Shown here piece by piece: positions 1 to 6,416 of a stretch of 7,350 nt of DNA. Origin of the DNA: Desulfovibrionaceae bacterium (lineage in GTDB: Bacteria > Desulfobacterota > Desulfovibrionia > Desulfovibrionales > Desulfovibrionaceae); the NCBI GenBank assembly GCA_030539415.1, contig JAUNSE010000095.1, positions 1 to 7,350 of the forward strand. The letters run 5' to 3'. Position 1 is the stretch's first letter. Every line of letters starts with the position of its first letter. Made by a program: the position numbers and the translations under genes. The notes below the pieces were generated by a model. That model searched no databases. It was not told the origin of the DNA and saw only the letters and a list, made by a program, of their open reading frames with translations.

Positions 1-903
1 CATGATGCAGGTGTCTTCGGGGAGCTTGCGGCGCAGGAGCTTCTCGGCGGACTCCAGGATGACCTTGCGCATCAGGGAGGGCTTGAGGCGATCCTCGCTG
101 TAGTCGGGGATGACGCGCATGTCCAGGCCGTTGGGCGTGACCACGTCCGGAGCCTTCTGCAGGACGATGGCCGCCTCGTCGCCGGTGATGCTGCTCACGG
201 TGGTGAAGCAGTCGGCCTCGCGGGCCGAGGCCGTCTCCATGGAGCACTTGGCGGTGATGTTCAGGTTGGCGGCTTCCTGGCGCGGGTTGATCGGATTGTC
301 CATGCTGAGGCCGTAGAGGTTGCGGCCGTTGCCGCACATGGAGCGGCCGAGCATGGTGGCGTGGGTGGTGAAGACGGTGCCGATGGTCGGGCAGAAGCGC
401 TTCAGGTAGAGCAGGCCCGCGCCGCACATCCATTCGTGGAAGTGGGCCACGGCGGCCGCGCCCACGGGCTCGACAAAGTGCTGGTAGACGGTCTTGATCA
501 CCTCGCCGCAGGCGGTGGCGAACATGACCGGCTCGATGTAGTCCCAGCCGCCGGACATGGAGTCGACGTTGTAGGCCTTCCAGTACTCGTAGAGCAGCTG
601 GTTCTGATTGTAGTGATTGCGGAAGTCGACAAGGATGACCTTCGGATTGCCGGGAATGAGCCAGTGGCCCACGCGGCAGTGCAGATTGTGCATCTCCAGG
701 GTCTTGCGCAGGGGGTCGAAGGCGGGGCCGAGGTCCTCCTCGAACTCGGCGTTGTTGCCGAGGTCGGGGCCGAGCAGCCAGTAGTTCTCGCCGAAGTTGT
801 CAACGGCCTGCAGGGCCTTGCTGCTGACAACGGCGTAGATGCCGCCCACCTTGTTGCAGACCTCCCACGAAGTCTCGAATAAGGTTATGTTGCCGTAATC
901 CAT
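1..903 (-). CDS. Glycogen synthase, GT3 family (5' part; runs off the window)
   Basis: This enzyme transfers glucose from a nucleotide sugar (UDP-glucose in characterised GT3 enzymes) to the non-reducing end of alpha-1,4-glucan in the cytoplasm. Only the first 301 residues are present; the frame is still open at the window edge. Seen: SWEVCNKVGGIYAVVSSKA at residues 12-30, the family's nucleotide-sugar loop; HFHEW at 154-158; FTTHATMLGR at 177-186; FTTVSSIT near 233-240; and VVTPNGLD at 254-261. These match, in order, the N-terminal half of animal and yeast glycogen synthases rather than bacterial GT5 GlgA. The catalytic EX7E glutamates should lie in the missing C-terminal half. The start is set by AAGGAG at 909-914, five bases before the ATG. 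The gene lies behind a terminator and probably has its own promoter. Known bacterial GT3 proteins lack the phosphorylation tails of the eukaryotic enzymes; this N-terminus is likewise short, with the nucleotide loop near residue 18. Family assignment is firm; donor specificity is not determined. Confidence 0.95.
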   Translation of the reverse strand, partial: MDYGNITLFETSWEVCNKVGGIYAVVSSKALQAVDNFGENYWLLGPDLGNNAEFEEDLGPAFDPLRKTLEMHNLHCRVGHWLIPGNPKVILVDFRNHYNQNQLLYEYWKAYNVDSMSGGWDYIEPVMFATACGEVIKTVYQHFVEPVGAAAVAHFHEWMCGAGLLYLKRFCPTIGTVFTTHATMLGRSMCGNGRNLYGLSMDNPINPRQEAANLNITAKCSMETASAREADCFTTVSSITGDEAAIVLQKAPDVVTPNGLDMRVIPDYSEDRLKPSLMRKVILESAEKLLRRKLPEDTCIM

Positions 904-968
904 TTGGTCTCCTTGACCGCCCGGACGGGGATTTTTCCGAACAAGTCGTGGCTTTTTTGTACTGTTGC

Positions 969-981
969 GGCGTGTCACGCC
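969..981. repeat. Short inverted repeat upstream of the GT3 gene
   Basis: GGCGTG and CACGCC flank a single central base, giving a perfect 13-bp inverted repeat. It overlaps the downstream copy of the 15-bp direct repeat at 973-987. It could be half of an operator or a small leader hairpin in the GT3 transcript. Short GC-rich palindromes also arise by chance in this DNA. Confidence 0.4.
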
Positions 982-987
982 GGAGGG
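973..987. repeat. 15-bp direct repeat, copy B (promoter-distal side)
   Basis: The sequence TGTCACGCCGGAGGG matches copy A at 1053-1067 in 14 of 15 bases and in the same orientation, with starts 80 bp apart. The only difference is C for G at the fourth base. It would lie just downstream of the predicted GT3 transcription start. The 10-bp core CGCCGGAGGG was not seen elsewhere in the window. A regulator site is an inference. Confidence 0.55.
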
Positions 988-988
988 A

Positions 989-1009
989 CGCCCTTTGAAA
1001 GCAAGGGCG
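989..1009. repeat. Inverted repeat at the predicted GT3 transcription start
   Basis: CGCCCTT and AAGGGCG form perfect 7-bp arms around a 7-base loop. The repeat begins immediately downstream of the candidate -10 box at 1011-1016 and would span the transcription start. It is placed as an operator would be. As RNA it would make a 5'-terminal hairpin without a U tract, so it is not a terminator. Confidence 0.45.
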
Positions 1010-1010
1010 G

Positions 1011-1039
1011 ATCCTAATAAAGATGCCCGGCATCGGCAA
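1011..1039 (-). promoter_or_regulatory. Candidate sigma-70-like promoter for the GT3 gene
   Basis: Read on the minus strand, TTGCCG (1039-1034) and TAGGAT (1016-1011) are separated by exactly 17 bases. Each matches its consensus hexamer in four of six positions. It lies between the terminator of the upstream unit and the GT3 start codon, where a promoter is needed, and would give a leader of about 100 nt. The match is moderate, so this is a candidate only. Confidence 0.35.
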
Positions 1040-1052
1040 GCCCCGTAAAGGA

Positions 1053-1067
1053 TGTGACGCCGGAGGG
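1053..1067. repeat. 15-bp direct repeat, copy A (promoter-proximal upstream side)
   Basis: The sequence TGTGACGCCGGAGGG is the partner of the copy at 973-987. It sits between the terminator T tract and the candidate -35 box, roughly 50-60 bp upstream of the predicted start. A pair of like-oriented sites on either side of a promoter is compatible with binding by one regulator. Nothing in the sequence identifies that regulator. Confidence 0.55.
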
Positions 1068-1070
1068 GAG

Positions 1071-1105
1071 AAAATCAAAAAATCCGGGAAGCTGGGCTTC
1101 CCGGA
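1071..1105 (-). terminator. Intrinsic terminator after the GH57 gene
   Basis: On the minus strand a perfect 10-bp stem, TCCGGGAAGC with GCTTCCCGGA, encloses a three-base loop and is followed at once by TTTTTTGATTTT. The stem occupies 1083-1105 and the T tract 1071-1082. It begins about 80 bases past the GH57 stop codon. This is a textbook Rho-independent terminator and marks the end of the debranching/GT4/GH57 transcript. There is no comparable A tract on the other side, so it works on the minus strand only. Confidence 0.9.
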
Positions 1106-1186
1106 CAGTGAGTCAGCATTTGAAGCTTTCCAGACGGCCAGCCAGTCCGTAAGGGCGGCCCTGCGGCCGTCCTCGGGAAAGGAAGG

Positions 1187-2506
1187 CTATCCGCCGATGC
1201 GCGTGGTCGCGCCCTCGACCTCCCTGGTGGTGATCTCGGGTCCGAAGGCGTCGGCTGCGCGCTCGGCGTCGGACTTGGCCTTCTTCGCCACCAGGGGCTT
1301 GGCCTGCCGGTCCATGCTCTCCAGCTTGTGGCGCACGGAGAGCTCGAGGTCGGCCAGGGAGTTCATGAAGAAGATGTAGGCGTCGTAGGGCGTCTCGTAG
1401 GGCGAGAAGTACTTGTGCACGTCGCCGTCCGAGAAGAACTTGGTGCACATGTAGTAGAAGTGGTCCGAGGTGGTCAGGCGGCGCCAGACATGGAGCAGGT
1501 CCGGATCCCCGGTCTTCTTGACGTCCTTCTCGAGGGCGGCCAGGGCGCCCATGGCGTCGTCCTGCAGATCGTTGCCGCGCCAGGCGGAGAGATCGCGCTC
1601 GGCGTCGGCCCAGGAGATGTACTGCGGGATGTCCAGGCGGGCCATGGGGGAGCAGGCCTGCGCCACTTCGGTGGGCGTGGCGAAGGTGAAGTCCGGATTG
1701 GCCAGGACCAGGCCCGGCAGGGCCTCCATGAAGTTGAAGATGCCGGACTCGGCCCACTGATGCTCGCCGAAGGTCTCGTAGTCCATGAACAGGTTGATGG
1801 TCTCGCCCTGTCCGTTGAGGTTGAACAGCCACGAGGCGTACTTCTCGGCGGTCAGGGGGTATTCCTCCCAGCCCTGGTTGGAGAAGCGGAAGGCGATGTC
1901 GTCGGAGAGCCTGTAGTTCTTCAGCAGCAGGCGGATGCGGCGGCAGTTGCCGGGCTGGTAGGCGAAGTTGGGGCTGCGCCAGTTGATGACCTGGTCGGCG
2001 CCCTCGGTGAGGATCGCCTGGTAGCCCATGTCCTCGGCCATCTGGGCGATGTCGTTGTTGTAGATGAGCTCTGTGTTGCGGAAGGCGGTGGGGGTGACGC
2101 CGAAATGCTCCCTGACCATGTCGTCATGGAGCCGGACCTGATCCATCCATTCCTTCGGGGAGAAGAGGAAGGAGAGGGAGTGGGCGTAGGTCTCGGCCAG
2201 AATCTCCACGCAGCCCGTGGCAGCCAGGTCCTGGAAGGACTTCAGCACGCGGGGGGCGTACTGCACCATCTGCTCGATGAAGACGCCGGACAGCGAGAAG
2301 CTCACCTTGAACTTGCCCTGATGCCTTTCGATGAGGCGCATCAGAAGGTCGTTCATGGGAAGATAGCACTTGTCCGCCACCTTCAGCATGATGGACTTGT
2401 TGGCTTCCTCGTCCTCGTACATGTGGTTGTGACCGATGTCGAAGAACGAGTAATGCCTCAGCCGGTAGGGCTGATGGACCTGAAAGTAAAAACAGACGGA
2501 AGGCAT
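1187..2506 (-). CDS. GH57 alpha-amylase-like glycoside hydrolase
   Basis: This 439-residue protein acts on alpha-glucan by a retaining mechanism, cutting or transferring alpha-1,4-linked chains. It has no signal peptide or membrane segment, so it is cytoplasmic. Seen: HQPYR at residues 11-15 (conserved region 1), EILAETYAH at 101-109 (region 2), FRNTELIYNN at 142-151 with E146 as the expected nucleophile (region 3), MDYETFGEH at 241-249 with D242 as the expected acid/base (region 4), and TSDHFYYM at 346-353 (region 5). Both catalytic residues are present, unlike in some inactive GH57 relatives. The length suits the alpha-amylase-like GH57 group; GH57 branching enzymes are normally longer and have different motifs. 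The last 35 residues or so are a charged, poorly conserved-looking tail. The ATG lies 2 bp after the GT4 stop. The SD-like AAGAGG at 2515-2520 lies inside the GT4 gene, so translation is probably coupled. Hydrolase versus transferase activity cannot be read from the sequence. Confidence 0.93.
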   Translation of the reverse strand: MPSVCFYFQVHQPYRLRHYSFFDIGHNHMYEDEEANKSIMLKVADKCYLPMNDLLMRLIERHQGKFKVSFSLSGVFIEQMVQYAPRVLKSFQDLAATGCVEILAETYAHSLSFLFSPKEWMDQVRLHDDMVREHFGVTPTAFRNTELIYNNDIAQMAEDMGYQAILTEGADQVINWRSPNFAYQPGNCRRIRLLLKNYRLSDDIAFRFSNQGWEEYPLTAEKYASWLFNLNGQGETINLFMDYETFGEHQWAESGIFNFMEALPGLVLANPDFTFATPTEVAQACSPMARLDIPQYISWADAERDLSAWRGNDLQDDAMGALAALEKDVKKTGDPDLLHVWRRLTTSDHFYYMCTKFFSDGDVHKYFSPYETPYDAYIFFMNSLADLELSVRHKLESMDRQAKPLVAKKAKSDAERAADAFGPEITTREVEGATTRIGG

Positions 2507-2520
2507 GGTCAGGACCTCTT
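2504..2520 (-). promoter_or_regulatory. GT4 stop / GH57 start translational-coupling junction
   Basis: On the minus strand the GT4 stop TGA (2511-2509) and the GH57 ATG (2506-2504) are two bases apart, as TGACCATG. The ribosome binding site AAGAGG (2520-2515) lies within the last codons of GT4. Ribosomes ending GT4 can restart directly on GH57, which would tie the amounts of the two enzymes together. Confidence 0.75.
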
Positions 2521-3846
2521 TGCAAGTTCGGAGTAGATACGGTTCAGCTTCACGGCGGCGTTGTCCCAGCGGATGGTCTTGAGCTCCTCCTGGCAGTTGG
2601 CCACCATGAAGCGCCCGAGCGCGGGATAGGCCAGCACGGCGCAGATGGAGGCGGCCATCTTGCGCACATCCCAGAAGTCCACCTTGAGGGCGTTGTTGAC
2701 GACTTCGGAGACGCCGGACTGCTTGCTCATGAGCACGGGCACATCATACACCATCGCTTCGAGCGGCGCTATGCCGAAGGGCTCGGACACGCTGGGCATG
2801 ACGTAGAGGTCGGAAGCCGCGTACATGTTCTCCACCTCGGCGCCCTTGAGGAAGCCGGTGAAGGTGAAGCGGCGGCCCATGCGGTAGCGGGCCACCCGCG
2901 AGACCATGGACAGCAGCATGTCGCCGGAGCCGGCCATGACGAAGCGGACGTTCGGCATGACCTTGAGCACCAGGCGCGCGGCCTCGACAAAGTATTCGGG
3001 CCCCTTCTGCAGGGTGATGCGGCCCATGAACAGGACCTGCTTCTCGCCGTCGGGATTGGCCACGTGGAAGACCTTCTTGGCCTCCTTCTGCGAGACGGCG
3101 TTGTGCACGACCTCGATCTTGTGCTCCGGCACGCCGTAGACGCGCATGATGAGGTTCTTGGTGAAGTGGCTCACCGCCACCACCTTGTCGGCCGCGTGCA
3201 TGCCCTCGTACTCGATGCGCCCGATTTCCGAGCGGACGATCTCCGAGCCGCTGCGGTCCGCCTCGGTGGCGTGCACGTGCACGATGAGCGGCTTGCCGCT
3301 GACCTTGCGCGCCATGATGCCGGCCGGATAGGCCATCCAGTCATGGGCGTGGATCACGTCGAAGTCGTTCTGCTGCGCGATGGTGCGCGCGGCCAGGGAG
3401 TACTTGAAGACCTCGCTCATCAGGTCCGGGCCGTAGCCGCCGTGCATCTGCACGCAGTACTCGCCGCCGGGCACGGTCTCGGAGATCCTGCGCTCGGCCG
3501 AGGTGCGGTACTGCGAGTACTCGGAAATCACGCGCTCGTAGTGCTGCGGCGTGGTGTAGGGCGTGAGCATGGAGTCCACGAACTCCATGTGAAGGTTTTT
3601 CTTCCAGTAGGTGTTGGTGTCGGAAACAACGTGGCTCGCCTCGCGGCTTCCGGCGGCGACGCGCGTGCCGCTGGCGCTGAACATGGTGAGACCGTCGGTC
3701 TCGTTGCTCTTGCCGCCAAGGCGGGGGAGCACGAAGAGCACTTCGGTTCCCCTGCCTGTCAGGGCGCGCACTATGCCTTCACAGGCCGAGCCGAGCCCGC
3801 CGCTGATATGCGGAGGGAACTCCCAGCCGAACATGAGAACCCGCAT
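2509..3846 (-). CDS. GT4 glycosyltransferase, glycogen-synthase-like
   Basis: This 445-residue GT-B fold retaining glycosyltransferase probably extends alpha-glucan from a nucleotide-activated glucose in the cytoplasm. Seen: an N-terminal domain opening with GWEFPPHISGGLGSACEG at residues 7-24, whose GGL loop is shared by starch and glycogen synthases; DVIHAHDW at 163-170, the inter-domain motif of synthase-type enzymes; VHATE at 191-195; VLFMGRITLQKGPEYF at 271-286, opening the C-terminal Rossmann domain, with R276 and K281 as likely phosphate contacts; and SEPFGIAPLEA at 354-364, the EX7E motif with E355 and E363. Its length is normal for the family. The start is supported by GGAGGA at 3851-3856, four bases before the ATG. 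Its place between a debranching enzyme and a GH57 amylase points to glycogen rather than cell-surface glycans. GT4 is broad, so a different glucosyl acceptor (for example a primer or oligosaccharide) remains possible. Confidence 0.92.
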   Translation of the reverse strand: MRVLMFGWEFPPHISGGLGSACEGIVRALTGRGTEVLFVLPRLGGKSNETDGLTMFSASGTRVAAGSREASHVVSDTNTYWKKNLHMEFVDSMLTPYTTPQHYERVISEYSQYRTSAERRISETVPGGEYCVQMHGGYGPDLMSEVFKYSLAARTIAQQNDFDVIHAHDWMAYPAGIMARKVSGKPLIVHVHATEADRSGSEIVRSEIGRIEYEGMHAADKVVAVSHFTKNLIMRVYGVPEHKIEVVHNAVSQKEAKKVFHVANPDGEKQVLFMGRITLQKGPEYFVEAARLVLKVMPNVRFVMAGSGDMLLSMVSRVARYRMGRRFTFTGFLKGAEVENMYAASDLYVMPSVSEPFGIAPLEAMVYDVPVLMSKQSGVSEVVNNALKVDFWDVRKMAASICAVLAYPALGRFMVANCQEELKTIRWDNAAVKLNRIYSELAKRS

Positions 3847-3895
3847 CTGATCCTCCAGAACTCAGACAAGGTGTGAAGCAGTGTCTGCAGTGCAA

Positions 3896-3924
3896 ATAAT
3901 GGACGTATGTGAACAAACAGTGAA
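3896..3924 (-). promoter_or_regulatory. Weak internal promoter candidate ahead of GT4
   Basis: The 109-bp gap between the debranching and GT4 genes is more AT-rich than its surroundings. On the minus strand it contains TTCACT (3924-3919), 17 bases, then CATTAT (3901-3896), each four of six to consensus. No terminator hairpin is seen in the gap. GT4 is therefore most likely read through from upstream, perhaps with an internal start here. A chance match is quite possible. Confidence 0.22.
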
Positions 3925-3955
3925 AAGTCTGCTGATTTTCAAAGTATGAAGGAGC

Positions 3956-6079
3956 CTACTTCGTCTTGCCGCCCTTGCCGTGGCGGACCGGGGAGGAGAT
4001 CTTCTCCTCCCACTCCTTGTAGGCTTCAGGGGCCGCGGTGCGCACGAGAAGCAGCATGCGCAGGGCCTCGCCCTCGCTCCAGGCCTGGGCTATGGTGCCG
4101 TCGGGCGCGTAGGGGGCCGTGGCCGAGAAGATCTCGGACATGTGCCCGAGGCCCGCCTCGGTCATGTGCGTGGTGAAGAGCGGCGTGACCTTGTCCAGCA
4201 GGGACTTCGCCGCCCTGGCCACGCGGCTCTTGCCCTTGTCGCCGCCTTCGGTCTCGCCCTTCACGGCCTTCAGCATGGCCTCGGTGTAGGGGCCGAGCAG
4301 CCAGGTCCAGACCGTGCCCTGATGGTAGGCGCCGTCGCGGGCCGCGGAGCCGCCGCCGTAGGTGGGGCAGAAGGCCGGATTGTCGGGCGAGAGGGTGCGC
4401 AGGCCGTAGGGGGTGAGCAGGTCCTCGGTGCACCTGTCCACGATGGCGCGCCAGTCCTCCTTGGGGGCGATGGCGTAGGGCAGGGAGACGGCCAGCAGCT
4501 GGTTGGGGCGCACCGAGCCGTCCGGGCCGCCGTCCTCGGCATGGCGCCAGACGTCGTTCAGAGAGCCGTCCTCCTTCACGAACCTGGCCGCGAAGACGGC
4601 CTGCAGGGCCTTCAGCATGCGCTCGGGGCAGGGATCCGGATCGCCGCGCTTCTTCGCCAGATGATGGCCCACGGCCAGGGTGTTGTACCACAGGGCCTGG
4701 ATTTCCACGGGATAGCCGTAGCGCGGGGTCACCGGCACGCCGTTGACCTGGGCGTCCATCCAGGTGAGCTGGGTGGACGGGGTGCCGACCTCCAGCATGC
4801 CCGAGCTCGCGACGCGGGCGAAGGGCACGCGGCCGGCGCGGTAGGCGGCGATGATGGAGTAGATGGCCGGGGCGCAGAGGTCCTGGAAGGCCTTCGCCTC
4901 CTCGGAGCGCTTCAGGCGGGTGAGGCGCTCGAGCATGAGATGGCAGGCCCAGGCGAACCACAGGCTCGCGTCCACGCTGTTGTAGCCGCCGGGACGGCCC
5001 TCGCTGTCGAAGGTGTTGGGGATGAGGCCGTCCGAGGCGGACTCGGCCATCGCGCGCAGCACCTCCAGGCCCTCCTCGACGCGGCCGGCGAGGAAGGTCA
5101 CGCCGGGCAGGGCGATCAGGGTGTCGCGGCCCCAGGAGCCGAACCAGGGGTAGCCGGCCAGAATCATGGAGCGGCCGCCGGGCGTCTTCATCAGGAAGCA
5201 GGCCGAGCGGTCGGCCAGGAAGCCCTGCAGCGGGGAGAGCGTGTCGCGCTTGCCGCCGAGGCCGGGACGGGAGGCCATTTCCTGCTCCCACATGGTCTCG
5301 AGGGCGTCGCCCTCCATGGCCGGGGCGATCGGCTCGGTGGAGGCGGCCACGACAATGTCCTCGCCGGGCATGACGTGCAGCTCGAGCAGGCCGGGGGAGA
5401 ACAGGTCCTCCTGGCAGTCGAAGCCGCGCTCGCGCTCGACGGGGTATTCGACCGCGTTGACCCACTCGGGGGAGGGCAGGAAGTCGAACAGGCCGCTCAC
5501 CTGCACGTACAGGGCGGGCAGCGCGTTGTAGGGCTGAATCTTGAAGCCGTTGACGCCGCTGGCAACCGGGAAGGTCTTGACCTGCAGGTCCATGTTGGCG
5601 TGCGTCAGGGCGTGATAGGAGCGGAAGGCGAGCAGCGGGGCCACGCGCAGGGTCACGGACTCGTTCTCGGCGCCCTTGCCGGTGCGCTCGACCGAGTAGC
5701 GGACGAGCACGGTGTGGCGGCCCTTCACCAGGGCCACGCGGCGGGTCACGCGGTAGCCCGCGGCCTCGTAGACAAAGCCCGGGCAGGGGCCGGGAATGAA
5801 TTTCTTCAGCAGGGAGGCGCCCTGCGGATAGACGGTGCCGGGATGATGGCGCGAGGACAGGGGCCAGGCGCCGGCGTTCGTCACCAGCCAGTCCTCGACG
5901 GTGGAGAGGAGGACGTGGCGGCCGTAGTGCTCCACATTGGAAACCAGCAGGCCGTGGTAGCGGCGGGTGTTGATGCCTTCGGAAGTGGCCGAGGCGTAGT
6001 CGCCGAGGCCGTTGGTTTCAAGCCATTCGCAGTTGTGGGAGGGGGAAAGCCCAGTGTCGATTCCGTTGCCAGAACGCAT
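3956..6079 (-). CDS. Glycogen debranching enzyme (amylo-alpha-1,6-glucosidase, GH133 / archaeal type)
   Basis: This 707-residue enzyme hydrolyses alpha-1,6-linked glucose at glycogen branch points in the cytoplasm. Seen: EWLETNGLGDYAS at residues 18-30 and NTRRYHGLL at 37-45, the signature of the N-terminal debranching domain; GYPWFGSWGRDTLIALPG at 309-326, opening the catalytic (alpha/alpha)6 barrel; TWMDAQVNGVPVTPRYGYPVE at 439-459; GAYHQGTVWTWLLGPY at 583-598; and AQAWSEGEALR at 664-674. By analogy with glucoamylase-fold enzymes, D442 and E669 or E671 are likely catalytic; this is inference. The frame stays open upstream to 6448, but that extension is Arg/Pro-rich, shows no conserved motifs and lacks a ribosome binding site. 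The ATG at 6079 follows AGGAGA and begins just before the conserved N-terminus, so it is chosen. The C-terminus ends in a Lys/Gly-rich tail. It is the first gene of the unit with GT4 and GH57. Confidence 0.95.
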   Translation of the reverse strand: MRSGNGIDTGLSPSHNCEWLETNGLGDYASATSEGINTRRYHGLLVSNVEHYGRHVLLSTVEDWLVTNAGAWPLSSRHHPGTVYPQGASLLKKFIPGPCPGFVYEAAGYRVTRRVALVKGRHTVLVRYSVERTGKGAENESVTLRVAPLLAFRSYHALTHANMDLQVKTFPVASGVNGFKIQPYNALPALYVQVSGLFDFLPSPEWVNAVEYPVERERGFDCQEDLFSPGLLELHVMPGEDIVVAASTEPIAPAMEGDALETMWEQEMASRPGLGGKRDTLSPLQGFLADRSACFLMKTPGGRSMILAGYPWFGSWGRDTLIALPGVTFLAGRVEEGLEVLRAMAESASDGLIPNTFDSEGRPGGYNSVDASLWFAWACHLMLERLTRLKRSEEAKAFQDLCAPAIYSIIAAYRAGRVPFARVASSGMLEVGTPSTQLTWMDAQVNGVPVTPRYGYPVEIQALWYNTLAVGHHLAKKRGDPDPCPERMLKALQAVFAARFVKEDGSLNDVWRHAEDGGPDGSVRPNQLLAVSLPYAIAPKEDWRAIVDRCTEDLLTPYGLRTLSPDNPAFCPTYGGGSAARDGAYHQGTVWTWLLGPYTEAMLKAVKGETEGGDKGKSRVARAAKSLLDKVTPLFTTHMTEAGLGHMSEIFSATAPYAPDGTIAQAWSEGEALRMLLLVRTAAPEAYKEWEEKISSPVRHGKGGKTK

Positions 6080-6084
6080 GGAAT

Positions 6085-6090
6085 TCTCCT
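6085..6090 (-). promoter_or_regulatory. Shine-Dalgarno that fixes the debranching-enzyme start
   Basis: AGGAGA lies five bases upstream of the ATG at 6079-6077. Nothing comparable precedes the in-frame upstream start at 6448. The surrounding RNA, AUACAGGAGAAUU, also resembles a CsrA/RsmA-type ACA..GGA element, although one base is missing from the consensus core. Confidence 0.8.
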
Positions 6091-6102
6091 GTATTGTTTT
6101 GA

Positions 6103-6118
6103 CGGCGCGGCGGCGCCG
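6103..6118 (-). promoter_or_regulatory. GC hairpin immediately upstream of the debranching-gene RBS
   Basis: CGGCGC and GCGCCG form a perfect 6-bp all-GC stem with a four-base loop. Its base lies 12 nt before the Shine-Dalgarno. No U run follows, so it is not a terminator. A second hairpin with 5-bp arms, at 6133-6147 (CGGCC and GGCCG), lies just upstream. Together they may insulate or modulate ribosome entry. Function is inferred from position only. Confidence 0.4.
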
Positions 6119-6358
6119 AGGTTGATTTTGAGCGGCCTGAAGGGCCGTACGGGGTCGGACAGCCGCCGATCGGAGCGTCCGGGGGATGAGCCCCGTGAAC
6201 GCCGGGACATCCGGTGTTCTGCCTGTGCTTTTGCGGGGCGGGGGGCGGGATGAGTCAGGAGGGAGAGGGGCTGCCGGCATCTGCAAAAAGGCCGGGGCGG
6301 ATGATCGCGGAACGGTCATCCTGATCGTGTGACGGCTCAGCGGCAGTTCCGGGCTATT

Positions 6359-6376
6359 TTCGAAAAATTTTCCGAA
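6359..6376. repeat. 18-bp near-perfect palindrome, operator-like
   Basis: TTCGAAAAATTTTCCGAA reads almost the same on both strands; only one symmetric base pair fails to match. It stands out as AT-rich inside GC-rich DNA, between the candidate promoter and the debranching gene. This is the form expected of a site for a dimeric regulator. As RNA it would be a hairpin. Confidence 0.45.
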
Positions 6377-6398
6377 AGCCGCCTGAAGCGGAGACGCC

Positions 6399-6416
6399 GG
6401 GCCCGCGCGCGGGTCC
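6399..6416. repeat. GC-only palindrome CCCGCGCGCGGG with extended arms
   Basis: Positions 6402-6413 form a perfect 12-bp palindrome, extended by GG and CC arms to 18 bp with one G/T mismatch. It lies about 25 bp from the AT-rich palindrome at 6359-6376. It could fold strongly in the leader transcript, but alternating GC runs of this kind are common in GC-rich non-coding DNA. Confidence 0.35.

Noticed and set aside
1328..2536. 402-codon open frame on the plus strand opposite the GH57 gene
   Set aside because: It mirrors the GC-rich GH57 codons, gives a Val/Gly/His-rich translation with no motif, and the minus strand carries all five GH57 regions.
3905..3928. TGTGA-like half site resembling a CRP/FNR box between the debranching and GT4 genes
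   Set aside because: The second half is a direct GTGAA rather than the inverted TCACA, so the required symmetry is missing.
3980..6253. 757-codon open frame on the plus strand opposite the debranching gene
   Set aside because: A shadow of strong third-position GC bias. Its translation is low-complexity Gly/Ala/Val, while the minus strand has clear debranching-enzyme signatures.
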